DNA of 64,000 bases, taken from NCBI GenBank assembly GCA_963747555.1, contig CAVVFZ010000017.1, forward strand, positions 62,001 through 126,000. The letters run 5' to 3'. The stretch's first letter is position 1. Each line of letters begins with the position of its first letter. A program made the translations under genes and the position numbers. Shown here in pieces: positions 40,433 to 48,443 of the stretch. The notes beneath the pieces were generated by a model, which was not told the DNA's origin, ran no database searches, and saw nothing but the letters and a program-made list of their open reading frames with translations. This DNA comes from DUZB01 sp963747555 (GTDB lineage Bacteria > Desulfobacterota > DSM-4660 > Desulfatiglandales > Desulfatiglandaceae).

Positions 40433-42271
40433 ATGAGCCGCAAAGAGTGTGTCAGCAACAGGAATACCAAGGTCATAGCAACCTATGTCAGATATAGACT
40501 TGGCAACATCGGGTCTCTCTTCGATAACGTCCCTTTTCCCAAAGACAAATATCCAAAAGCAAAACGTTTCTTCTTGAATGAAGACGAGTGGACGACGTTT
40601 GAGAACTTTGAAGCAATTTTCCGAAAAGCAAAGGAAATGGTAGGGGAAGAAGACTTTTTTTTCCAATGCGGCGCCTCTTCAGCAAGGTTTGGCTCCTGGG
40701 GAAGATTTCAACACTTTGCAAGGGTATTTGCGACTCCCAGCGATGGATATAAAAAGCTGCCATTCTTCAGCCGGAACTCTGAGGACACAAAAGATATAGA
40801 GGTCATCAAGAAACCAGAATATGACAGGAAGCAGAAAAAGATGAAGACGGTCCTCAAGATAAGCTTCCATGATGACTTCGACTGCAACAAAGACTACATC
40901 GGCGATGCCTATCTACGTGGTATTGTCTCCTCCATTCCCACCATATGGGGACTGCCGCCCGCATCAACGGAACAACCGCTTGTACCATACGATCCGGAAA
41001 TCCTCTTTAACAACGATCCCGAATTTTCTCCTTACCATCTCAATGTAAAAATGGAGGGAAACAGACTGACCATAAATGATCCGGAAACCGGACAACACAG
41101 AGAAGTCGGAAAACGTGTCAGCCTTGTTCCTGAAAAGATAGAAAAGAAGAAACTGTTCTTGGGAAAATTTGCTCCATTAGAGGAAAATCAAAAGCAGAAA
41201 AACGTGAAAGACGGAACCGCTATTCTGATCACCGAGACGGTTTGCACAGGCAACAAAATTCTCTTCCGAAAAGGGGAAATTTACTCGGCTCCTTACATTA
41301 TCATCAATATTTCTTACGACAGGCTTTCCTGGAAACGAAGGTTTGCCGAGGTTTTCAAAATCAAAACCGGTCGAAAAGATGCAGGAAATGGGCTGGTAGA
41401 TACCATTGACCAGTTGCGGGGAACCATTATTGAGAGGAATGAAGCTTACAGAGTCCTGGAAAAAACCAATGAGGAGCTGCGAACAGCCAAGATCGAATTG
41501 GCGGAATACAACCTCGAACTGGAAAAAATAGTGGAAGGAAGAACACGGGAGCTTCAAATGGCCCAGCAGGAACTGCTTCAAATGAACAGTGACCTTGAGG
41601 ACAAAATTCGCTCACAAGTCATCGAGTTGGAAAGGTACAACCATCTCAGAAGATATCTCTCCCCCAAAATAGCAGAAAAAATTCTCGCCAGCGGCGCCGC
41701 CTTTGGAACAAAACCCACCAGAAAATTCATGACCGTGGTTTTTACGGATATCAAAGGATTTTCACACTTGACGGACACCCTTGAGCCGGAAGAGATCTTC
41801 CAACTTCTGGGTCAATACATGTGCGAAATGATCAAAATCGTACACAAATACGACGGCACCTTGAACAAAATCATAGGGGATGGTCTGCTCATCTTTTTTG
41901 GTGACCCCGTACCCATGGAGGATCACGCAAACCGGGCGCTGAATATGGCTATCGAGATGCAGAAGAGAATAGTCGGCCTACGGAAAGAATGGTTGCGCTA
42001 TGGACATCCGGTCAGCATGGGAATCGGCATAAATACGGGGTTTATGACTGTCGGGAACATAGGGTCTGATATACACCTGGACTATACCGTCATAGGAAAT
42101 CAGGTCAACATGGCCGAGCGTCTGGAGTCACTCGCCGACGCCGGCGAGATATTGATCAGCCAGAGAACCGCGAGCGATGTCACGGAACCTGTGGATCTTG
42201 AGGAGCGTGGAGACATTAAGGTGCGCGGGATTCATGAACCGGTCAAAACATGGAAAGTCAGGTGGGAATAA
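40433..42271 (+). CDS. Class III adenylate cyclase with an unfamiliar N-terminal domain
   Basis: The 612-residue soluble protein has a roughly 290-residue N-terminal region (containing FRKAKEMVGEEDFFFQCG and LRGIVSSIPTIWGLPP) that I cannot assign. A coiled coil follows (about 330-395), then a class III nucleotide cyclase domain from about residue 430. Both metal aspartates are present (FTDIKGFS, IIGDGLLIFFGDP). The purine-selecting pair looks like Lys in NKIIGDG and Asp in LDYTVIG, which favours ATP. The transition-state region VNMAERLE is intact. It probably makes cAMP in response to an intracellular signal sensed by the N-terminal region. It is monocistronic. Confidence 0.88.
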   Translation: MSRKECVSNRNTKVIATYVRYRLGNIGSLFDNVPFPKDKYPKAKRFFLNEDEWTTFENFEAIFRKAKEMVGEEDFFFQCGASSARFGSWGRFQHFARVFATPSDGYKKLPFFSRNSEDTKDIEVIKKPEYDRKQKKMKTVLKISFHDDFDCNKDYIGDAYLRGIVSSIPTIWGLPPASTEQPLVPYDPEILFNNDPEFSPYHLNVKMEGNRLTINDPETGQHREVGKRVSLVPEKIEKKKLFLGKFAPLEENQKQKNVKDGTAILITETVCTGNKILFRKGEIYSAPYIIINISYDRLSWKRRFAEVFKIKTGRKDAGNGLVDTIDQLRGTIIERNEAYRVLEKTNEELRTAKIELAEYNLELEKIVEGRTRELQMAQQELLQMNSDLEDKIRSQVIELERYNHLRRYLSPKIAEKILASGAAFGTKPTRKFMTVVFTDIKGFSHLTDTLEPEEIFQLLGQYMCEMIKIVHKYDGTLNKIIGDGLLIFFGDPVPMEDHANRALNMAIEMQKRIVGLRKEWLRYGHPVSMGIGINTGFMTVGNIGSDIHLDYTVIGNQVNMAERLESLADAGEILISQRTASDVTEPVDLEERGDIKVRGIHEPVKTWKVRWE

Positions 42272-42337
42272 GGCGGCTGAACCACCGCGCAAATGGGAAA
42301 TAGCCCATGATTCACAGGATTCCAGATAAGCAAGGAA

Positions 42338-42775
42338 TCAAGTATCCAGTTCCTTTTTCAGGTTGATAAAATTACTCCGATTAAAACCCAGGGCCTTAAA
42401 AAAAGAGAGAAGGTCCACGGAATCCCACTGAACGGAGGTAAAGATATACCTGATCCCTTTCCTTCGATAGATATCGAGGATTTCTTCCGCCAACTTCTTC
42501 CCAATTCCCTGTCCCATGAATTTGGGATCAACTCCGAGGGTTGCAATCCATGCGCTCTTTTCAAGCCCAAACCCACCAAAAACGATATAGCTGATCATGT
42601 AACCCGCAATCTCGCCGTCCAACTCCGCCACCAGGCTGGCATCTTCTTCGTGGGCCTGCCTTTCAAGCACCTGCTCGAAATCAATGAATGCTGATGTCTT
42701 TGTAATAGAAGCCTGAATGCTGCTGATAGCAGCGGCATCTTCCAGTTTAATTTTCCGTATCTTCAAATTTTTCAT
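42338..42775 (-). CDS. GNAT-family N-acetyltransferase
   Basis: The 145-residue protein has the GNAT fold with acetyl-CoA loop VDPKFMGQGIGKKLAEEIL and a final GFNRSNFINLKKEL strand. It resembles RimI-like acetyltransferases. The substrate is unknown. It stands alone, 24 bases downstream of the DUF2080 gene on the same strand. Confidence 0.82.
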   Translation of the reverse strand: MKNLKIRKIKLEDAAAISSIQASITKTSAFIDFEQVLERQAHEEDASLVAELDGEIAGYMISYIVFGGFGLEKSAWIATLGVDPKFMGQGIGKKLAEEILDIYRRKGIRYIFTSVQWDSVDLLSFFKALGFNRSNFINLKKELDT

Positions 42776-42799
42776 TTGTCGGTTCGTTGCTCAAAAGCT

Positions 42800-42988
42800 T
42801 TAATCAACTCTGATAATTTTCACTTGACATCCAACCCAGTCAGGCGGCAAATAGACTCTGCCGCTGTTTCCACTTAATTTGACCGTCTTCTCCACCATTT
42901 CTTCACCGTACACTTCAAATTTGACCCTCCCCCTTGTCTCTTCGGAAGAAGGCTTGTGCGGTACTTTTGATTCATTCTCATCGGACAT
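42800..42988 (-). CDS. DUF2080 (transposon-encoded type) small protein
   Basis: The 62-residue protein, from ATG 42988, contains RVKFEVYGEEMVEKTVKLSG followed by NSGRVYLPPDWVGCQVKI. This matches the DUF2080 pattern, described mostly from archaeal and some bacterial mobile elements. An upstream ATG at 43021 would add 11 residues. The AGGTGG ribosome-binding site favours 42988. No transposase or inverted repeats were seen nearby, so current mobility is not supported. Confidence 0.7.
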   Translation of the reverse strand: MSDENESKVPHKPSSEETRGRVKFEVYGEEMVEKTVKLSGNSGRVYLPPDWVGCQVKIIRVD

Positions 42989-43183
42989 TTTACACAAAAC
43001 CACCTTTTGACTGAAAAGCATCGATTACATTCTGTATATCTTTTTCAATTGATCGTTGACGGAGAAAACGATACAATCGTTCAAAAGCTTTATTGTGGTT
43101 ACATTTTGGCTATAAAGTAACTATGTGTCAAGGGAAAAATCGATGCGGATCAAGCAACCCGTCAAAAACGAAAGGTTTTGTAA

Positions 43184-43939
43184 ATGAACCAGGTTGATCA
43201 GAAATATCTCAGACCCACCCCTATGATCGACAGCGATCATCCCCAGATTGTGCAGCACGCCATGAGCACTATCAGCGAGGGAACAACAGATAAAGTTGAA
43301 CAGGCCATCAAACTCTATTATGCCGTGAGAGACGGCATCCGGTACGACCCTTATTATCCCTTTTACCTCCCTGAACATTACCGCGCCAGCAATGTACTGA
43401 AGCGTAAAAGAGGTTACTGCGTCTGCAAGGCCTCGCTCCTTTGTGCCCTTGGCAGGGCATGCGGTATCCCTTCCAGAGTAGGATTTGCCGATGTGATCAA
43501 TCACCTGGCGACCCGGCAACTCATTGAATATATCGGCTCAAACCTTTTTGTATTTCATGGATTCACCGAATTTTACCTGAACGGGCAGTGGGTAAAGGCA
43601 ACCCCTGCCTTCAATCGAGAACTGTGTGACAGACACAACGTGGCGCCCCTTGAATTCAACGGTTTGGAGGATTCGGTGTTTCAGCCCTACAACGCCGAGA
43701 GGCAGCAATTCATGGAGTACGTGGCGGATCACGGAACATTCTCCGACATTCCACTCGATCGAATTCTGAAAGCATGGAGGGATGCCTATGGGGAGAAACG
43801 CGTTGATAGCTGGATAGAAATGTTTGAAAAAGCAGGATGGGATCCAGGGAGAGACTTTTATAGGGAGGATATTTTAAAGGAAACGGATCAAACCGGATTA
43901 CGAGCAACAAGAACGCTCGACTCGTTAGGACCGCGATAA
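43184..43939 (+). CDS. Transglutaminase-like cysteine protease-fold protein
   Basis: The 251-residue protein has the transglutaminase-like core: the catalytic Cys in KRGYCVCKASLLCALGRACG, His in FHGFTEFYLNGQWV and a following Asp region. The N-terminal part has VEQAIKLYYAVRDGIRYDPY. Such domains act as proteases or amidases, or bind peptides. It has no signal peptide. Its 3' end overlaps the convergent methyltransferase gene by 52 bases. Confidence 0.82.
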   Translation: MNQVDQKYLRPTPMIDSDHPQIVQHAMSTISEGTTDKVEQAIKLYYAVRDGIRYDPYYPFYLPEHYRASNVLKRKRGYCVCKASLLCALGRACGIPSRVGFADVINHLATRQLIEYIGSNLFVFHGFTEFYLNGQWVKATPAFNRELCDRHNVAPLEFNGLEDSVFQPYNAERQQFMEYVADHGTFSDIPLDRILKAWRDAYGEKRVDSWIEMFEKAGWDPGRDFYREDILKETDQTGLRATRTLDSLGPR

Positions 43940-44889
43940 GGAAGCCGTATGATATCATACAGTCCCGCCTCACTCAGCATGGTTCGGATCTGGCTCTCCG
44001 TGTACGACCGTCCCTCTTTTGTATTTACCAGCATGTTCAGAGAAAAGATGGCCGGAAAAAGAGGACCGTCGGAATTGTCGTCCAAGATGAAATCATGGAC
44101 GAACAGGCTGCCTCCTTTTTGGAGAACGGAAACCGCCTTCTCAATAATCACCCGACATCCATCCGGACCCTCTCCATGGAGAATATGAGAAAGCCAAGCA
44201 ACATCATACCGACCGTTCAGATCATCTTCCAGATAATTGTTTGGAACAAAATCGATTCTATCCGATAAATTAAAACGCTCTATCGTCTTCTCTGCAAACG
44301 GTCTTGTGGTCGAAAGATCGGCAATAGTCGCCTTCAAGGTTGGATTTTCAAGACAGAAGTGTATGGCATAGGTCCCCGGGCCACCACCCAGGTCCAGGAG
44401 ATGCTTCCTGCCGGACAGGTCTATCTCCTTTGCGATCCGGGGAGCAATCCCCATGGCCAGAGTAAACATTCCCATCAGAAAGCTTTCCCTCCCGGCCTCC
44501 CGCTCAGATGCATTTTTACCGACAGGGCTCCCACTGCGAACCGACTGGTCAAGTCGAGACCATGCCTCCACCAAGTGGTGGTGATGCATGATCATGTGGC
44601 CCAGATATTGAGGAGAGGATTTCACAAGCAGTGAACGGGAAGCCTCCACATTGGCATAGACATCCCCCAGCTTTACAAGAAGCCCCATGGCCGCAAGGGC
44701 ATTCAGAAGAGTCGTAACGCCTCTCAAATGAAGGCCGAACCTCTCCGCGATCTGCTCAGGACGGGAACTGCCTTCCTCGATAGCGGAAAACAGATCCAGT
44801 TTAACGGCGGCGTGCAGCGTGCATGTCTCCCAATAGCTGCCTGACAACTGCAGCAATGCGCCGACATTCCATTCTTCATTCCTTCCCAT
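43888..44889 (-). CDS. SAM-dependent O-methyltransferase (acetylserotonin-MT-like)
   Basis: The 333-residue protein has a dimerisation and winged-helix N-terminal part (LKLDLFSAIEE-type segment, VKLDLFSAIEEGSSRPEQIA) and a Rossmann SAM-binding domain with HLLDLGGGPGTYAIHF. This is the Methyltransf_2 family, which methylates small hydroxylated molecules. Its ATG overlaps the stop of a 45-residue protein gene (TAATG), and it ends in a convergent overlap with the transglutaminase gene. The hopanoid genes upstream suggest, but do not prove, a lipid substrate. Confidence 0.88.
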   Translation of the reverse strand: MGRNEEWNVGALLQLSGSYWETCTLHAAVKLDLFSAIEEGSSRPEQIAERFGLHLRGVTTLLNALAAMGLLVKLGDVYANVEASRSLLVKSSPQYLGHMIMHHHHLVEAWSRLDQSVRSGSPVGKNASEREAGRESFLMGMFTLAMGIAPRIAKEIDLSGRKHLLDLGGGPGTYAIHFCLENPTLKATIADLSTTRPFAEKTIERFNLSDRIDFVPNNYLEDDLNGRYDVAWLSHILHGEGPDGCRVIIEKAVSVLQKGGSLFVHDFILDDNSDGPLFPAIFSLNMLVNTKEGRSYTESQIRTMLSEAGLYDIIRLPYRGPNESSVLVARNPV

Positions 44890-45026
44890 TATTTCTGATC
44901 TACCTTGTCTCTTACGCAGGCAATCAACTTCTCTAGATCTTCCGGCTCCAGTTTGCCGAGAAAATCAAGTTCCATATCGGTCTGCAACAGTTTGCGCAGA
45001 ATCCCCAAAAGATCTTCCTTTCGCAT
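44889..45026 (-). CDS. 45-residue protein coupled to the methyltransferase
   Basis: From ATG 45026 the frame codes a small helical charged protein beginning MRKEDLLGILRKLLQTD and ending CVRDKVDQK. Its stop TAA at 44891-44889 overlaps the methyltransferase ATG, a typical translational coupling. No homologue is recognised. The coupling and the clean open frame suggest a real small gene, perhaps a chaperone or dimer partner of the enzyme. Confidence 0.65.
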   Translation of the reverse strand: MRKEDLLGILRKLLQTDMELDFLGKLEPEDLEKLIACVRDKVDQK

Positions 45027-45089
45027 AGAACAGTATTCCACCAGTAGTTATTGTTATCGCAAAAATTTCAAGCACATCATAAAGGACAA

Positions 45090-45323
45090 TTAGTCCGCGT
45101 CTTTCAGAATTTTGTCTTTGGCCTTTTCATACTCCTTATCGGAGATAAGTCCGTCATCGTGGGCCTTCTTGAGATCTATCAGATCCTGCCCCATTGTCGT
45201 AGTCTTGGTAGTGGTTTGGATTTCTGCATCTCCACCGCTGCCTCCACCAAGACAACCGCATGCCGTCAGATTGGTGGCAAGGAGCATCAGGAAAAAAACC
45301 ATCAAACATTTTAATCTCAACAT
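45090..45323 (-). CDS. Small lipoprotein with SHOCT-type C-terminal domain
   Basis: The 77-residue protein has a lipoprotein signal (FFLMLLATNLTAC) with Cys22 as the lipidation site, then a Gly- and Thr-rich linker. The C terminus resembles a SHOCT domain (DLKKAHDDGLISDKEYEKAK), a short motif often found at protein ends and linked to oligomerisation. ATG 45323 has GAGGAG about nine bases upstream. It sits just after the hpnG gene on the same strand. Confidence 0.85.
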   Translation of the reverse strand: MLRLKCLMVFFLMLLATNLTACGCLGGGSGGDAEIQTTTKTTTMGQDLIDLKKAHDDGLISDKEYEKAKDKILKDAD

Positions 45324-45338
45324 GCAATTTTCTCCTCT

Positions 45339-46118
45339 TTAACATTCCCCATATTCTCTATCAATGAGAAGGGGGATCATCTCTCTGATTGCCCTGTGCC
45401 ACGCGTGGCGGAGACCTTTCAAAGCCGATCGGAAATCCTTTTTCAAAATCATCAGATCAGAGATCAGTAAAGGATTTCGCAATAGGGCCGGAACAATTCG
45501 AGAAATCTTGATCCGCCCGTCGGCATCAAGGCAGTGAAAAAAAAGAACACCGACCTCTCGATCCGCAGGGTCACATATGGTTCGAAAAGCAAAAAACGGA
45601 ACAGATGATTCGGCGGCGGCCATGGCTACTGATCCCGTCTCCATGTCCGTCGCAAGGGCGCCGGTCTCCACATGCAGTTTCTTTTTAGCACTGCCTGAAA
45701 GGGCCGGGCTTTTCACCGATACGATACCACCACCGCAGCCTTTTATCCCTCGATTCCGAAACCTTTCCCGGATAACGCGCATGTGGCCTGGCGTCCCCTC
45801 CCAGACCTTCTGATAATGCCCTCCCTGATCTTGATAAATAACTTCTCCAAAAACCGTGTCCCCAGCCTGAAGAGTAGGGTCCAAACCGCCGGCCATACCA
45901 AGAGATACCAGTGCACGCACCTTTTTGGCTATAAGCCATTTGGTTGCCATCACGGCATTTTTCCGGCCGACCCCACTGAGGACGACAACCAAGGGCATCC
46001 CTTCCTTGAAATGGACCCGCCGAAACAGATATCCTTCTGCCCGCTCCCAAGCGCCCCGTCCCAGAAGGGCACGCGCTTCGACCGGCAACGCTACAACAAG
46101 TCCGATAGCTGGATTCAT
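45339..46118 (-). CDS. hpnG: Hopanoid-associated phosphorylase HpnG
   Basis: The 259-residue protein belongs to the nucleoside phosphorylase superfamily: IGLVVALPVEARAL at the start, LSGVGRKNA, SLGMAGGLDPTLQAGDTVF and the late ALATDMETGSVAMAAAE. HpnG removes adenine from adenosylhopane, giving ribosylhopane. Its ATG overlaps the shc stop (ATGA), so the two are translated together. This pairing is the main support for the specific name. It forms a possible operon with the downstream lipoprotein gene. Confidence 0.85.
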   Translation of the reverse strand: MNPAIGLVVALPVEARALLGRGAWERAEGYLFRRVHFKEGMPLVVVLSGVGRKNAVMATKWLIAKKVRALVSLGMAGGLDPTLQAGDTVFGEVIYQDQGGHYQKVWEGTPGHMRVIRERFRNRGIKGCGGGIVSVKSPALSGSAKKKLHVETGALATDMETGSVAMAAAESSVPFFAFRTICDPADREVGVLFFHCLDADGRIKISRIVPALLRNPLLISDLMILKKDFRSALKGLRHAWHRAIREMIPLLIDREYGEC

Positions 46119-48187
46119 CCCTTCTTTTTAAGTGCAGTAAGACAAAAGGGAGCAGGTTCACGAAGAGCCACCTTGTCCTGGCAGGTCGTGTCACCGGTTC
46201 GGAGCCTGCGATATTCGCCGAGAGCCCAAAGAGAGAAATACTGGCAGTACCCATGATACCGCAGGTAGAAAACCATGGGAAATCCGGTTCCCGTGTAAAG
46301 TTTCTCCTCCCAATCCCCCTGGCGCTTCTGGGCATTGAGCAGATAGTAGATGCCCCGCTGCACTGCGGAACTTTTCACTTCCCCTGCAGCCATGAGTCCC
46401 AGCAACGCCCAGGCAGTTTGTGAAACCGTACTCTTTCCTTTGCCGGCGAAGGAAACGCCTGCATAGGAGTTACAGCTTTCTCCCCATCCATTGTCCGGGT
46501 TCTGGCAGGACTTTAACCACGCCACGGCCTTCCGTATATAAGGCTGCGACATATCCTCCCCCACCTGTTTAAGCCCCTTCAGTACAGACCAGGTCCCGTA
46601 AATGTAATTAACCCCCCATCGTCCAAACCAGGCGCCACATTCTTCCTGTTCTTTTTTGAGAAATTCCAAGGCCTTTGAAACGGGCGGAAATTCAAGGCCA
46701 TAACCAAGCATACTCAAGAGCTCAAGGCACCGGCCGGTGAGATCGGATGTACTTGGATCAAGCAAGGCCCCATGATCGGCAAAAGGGATTTTATTCAGAT
46801 ACAGGTAGTTGTTGTCAATATCGAAGGACCCCCAGCCTCCGTCCGAACTCTGCATACCCACCAGCCAGTTTACGGCCTTTTCCATCTTATTTCGATATTC
46901 CACCCTGTCCATGGCGCCGGCACGCAGAAGAGCCATAAGGACCATGGGGGTGTCATCCACATCGGGATAATAGGTATTCTCAAACTGAAAAGCCCAGCCG
47001 GCGGGCTCCAGGTCAGACGCCCGGTAGGCCCAGTCGCCCCGCGACGTTATGAGCTTTTTGAAAAGCCATTCTACTGAATCTTTAACCGCTTCATGATCCG
47101 CGGGGATCCCTGCCTCCCGCAGTGCGGACAAACTGAGGCATGTATCCCATATGGGAGAAACGCAGGGCTGGCAGAAGGTTTCTTCCCCATGGGTAACCAG
47201 CAGGTCTTCAATCGATTTCAAACCACGCACAAAATCGGGATGGTCGCTAGGATAACCAAGCTCTTTCAGGGCCATGACCGCATTTGCCATGGCTGGAAAG
47301 ATTGCACCCAGTCCCCCTTCCCCCATCCTTTTCAGCGTCCAGCGTTCGGCAATCTTCACCGCTTTTCGGGCCGGTCTCTTGGGCATAAAGGGCTGAACAA
47401 CCTTCAATGCTCTGTCCAGAAGGATTAAAAGGCTCCTGGCCAGATCTCCGGACTGGTAACGATCAACATTGCGAAGTTTGTTAGTCGGTTCCAGAAAAAG
47501 CTCCGGAATACTTTCCTCTGAACTCAGACTGCAGACAGGCTGTCTGGCATAGAGAATAAGAAGGGGAACAATCACCGTGCGGGACCAGTAAGAAATCTTG
47601 TGCAGATGAAAAAAGAACCATCTTGGCAGGAGCATGATCTCAACAGGCATAGCCGGGGCCGTCCGCCAAGGAATCTGACCAAAAAGCGCCATGGTGATTC
47701 GCGTAAAAACATTGACCCTGGAGGCGCCGCCACGGCTCAGGATAAGATTTCGAGCCCTGGTCATATGTGGAGCATCGATCCTGTCACCCAGAATCTTGAG
47801 GGCAAAGTAGGCCTTTACAGTACAACTCAGATCCTCATCGCCATCATAAAAGAGCGGCCAGCCTCCGTTATCAAGCTGCCTGCCACGAATATAATTTGAT
47901 AGCCGATTCTTGAGATCCGGCGCCATCTGGATGCCCAAAAACCTCTGAAGCAGCACGTATTCCGACGGAATAGTCGTGTCTGCCTCCAGATCAAAAACCC
48001 AGTATCCCTCAGCATTCTGAATGGACAAAAAACGGTCCACACTTCTCTTGATCACTTTGTTCAGTTGCTTGATGCTGAAAAGAGTGGTTTCTCCTTGTGG
48101 TTGAGCGCCTTCTTTTCGTCGAGAAGAATCTGAGCTGTCTTTTGGTTTCTTTAAAACGTTAATCGCTTTTCGCGTGTTTTGTCTCAT
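46115..48187 (-). CDS. shc: Squalene-hopene cyclase
   Basis: The 690-residue protein cyclises squalene to hopene, the first committed step of hopanoid synthesis. It has several QW repeats (for example LLNAQKRQGDWEEKLYTG) and the catalytic acid motif DVDDT within YYPDVDDTPMVL near residue 400. Length is normal. ATG 48187 has GGAATCGAGG six bases upstream, so it is preferred over 48193 or the TTG at 48208. Anaerobic Desulfobacterota are known to make hopanoids. Confidence 0.95.
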   Translation of the reverse strand: MRQNTRKAINVLKKPKDSSDSSRRKEGAQPQGETTLFSIKQLNKVIKRSVDRFLSIQNAEGYWVFDLEADTTIPSEYVLLQRFLGIQMAPDLKNRLSNYIRGRQLDNGGWPLFYDGDEDLSCTVKAYFALKILGDRIDAPHMTRARNLILSRGGASRVNVFTRITMALFGQIPWRTAPAMPVEIMLLPRWFFFHLHKISYWSRTVIVPLLILYARQPVCSLSSEESIPELFLEPTNKLRNVDRYQSGDLARSLLILLDRALKVVQPFMPKRPARKAVKIAERWTLKRMGEGGLGAIFPAMANAVMALKELGYPSDHPDFVRGLKSIEDLLVTHGEETFCQPCVSPIWDTCLSLSALREAGIPADHEAVKDSVEWLFKKLITSRGDWAYRASDLEPAGWAFQFENTYYPDVDDTPMVLMALLRAGAMDRVEYRNKMEKAVNWLVGMQSSDGGWGSFDIDNNYLYLNKIPFADHGALLDPSTSDLTGRCLELLSMLGYGLEFPPVSKALEFLKKEQEECGAWFGRWGVNYIYGTWSVLKGLKQVGEDMSQPYIRKAVAWLKSCQNPDNGWGESCNSYAGVSFAGKGKSTVSQTAWALLGLMAAGEVKSSAVQRGIYYLLNAQKRQGDWEEKLYTGTGFPMVFYLRYHGYCQYFSLWALGEYRRLRTGDTTCQDKVALREPAPFCLTALKKKG

Positions 48188-48443
48188 CGACATCCTCGAT
48201 TCCTGCAAAAACCGGAAAGATTCAAATTTATCCCAAATACAAAAGAATGTCCCCGGGCCAATCCGCCGCCCGGATGGAAAATCAGAATTCAGGTTTCCCC
48301 TGAATGGGGACCTCCTGTCTGTTTTTACAGGCGCTCGCAGTTAAAAAATCCCATACTCACAAGAAAACAAACATTACAACCAGAATAATTTTTCTGCTAT
48401 ATCTGAATACTTATAAAAATTCAAGTAAAATGATAAGAACGGC

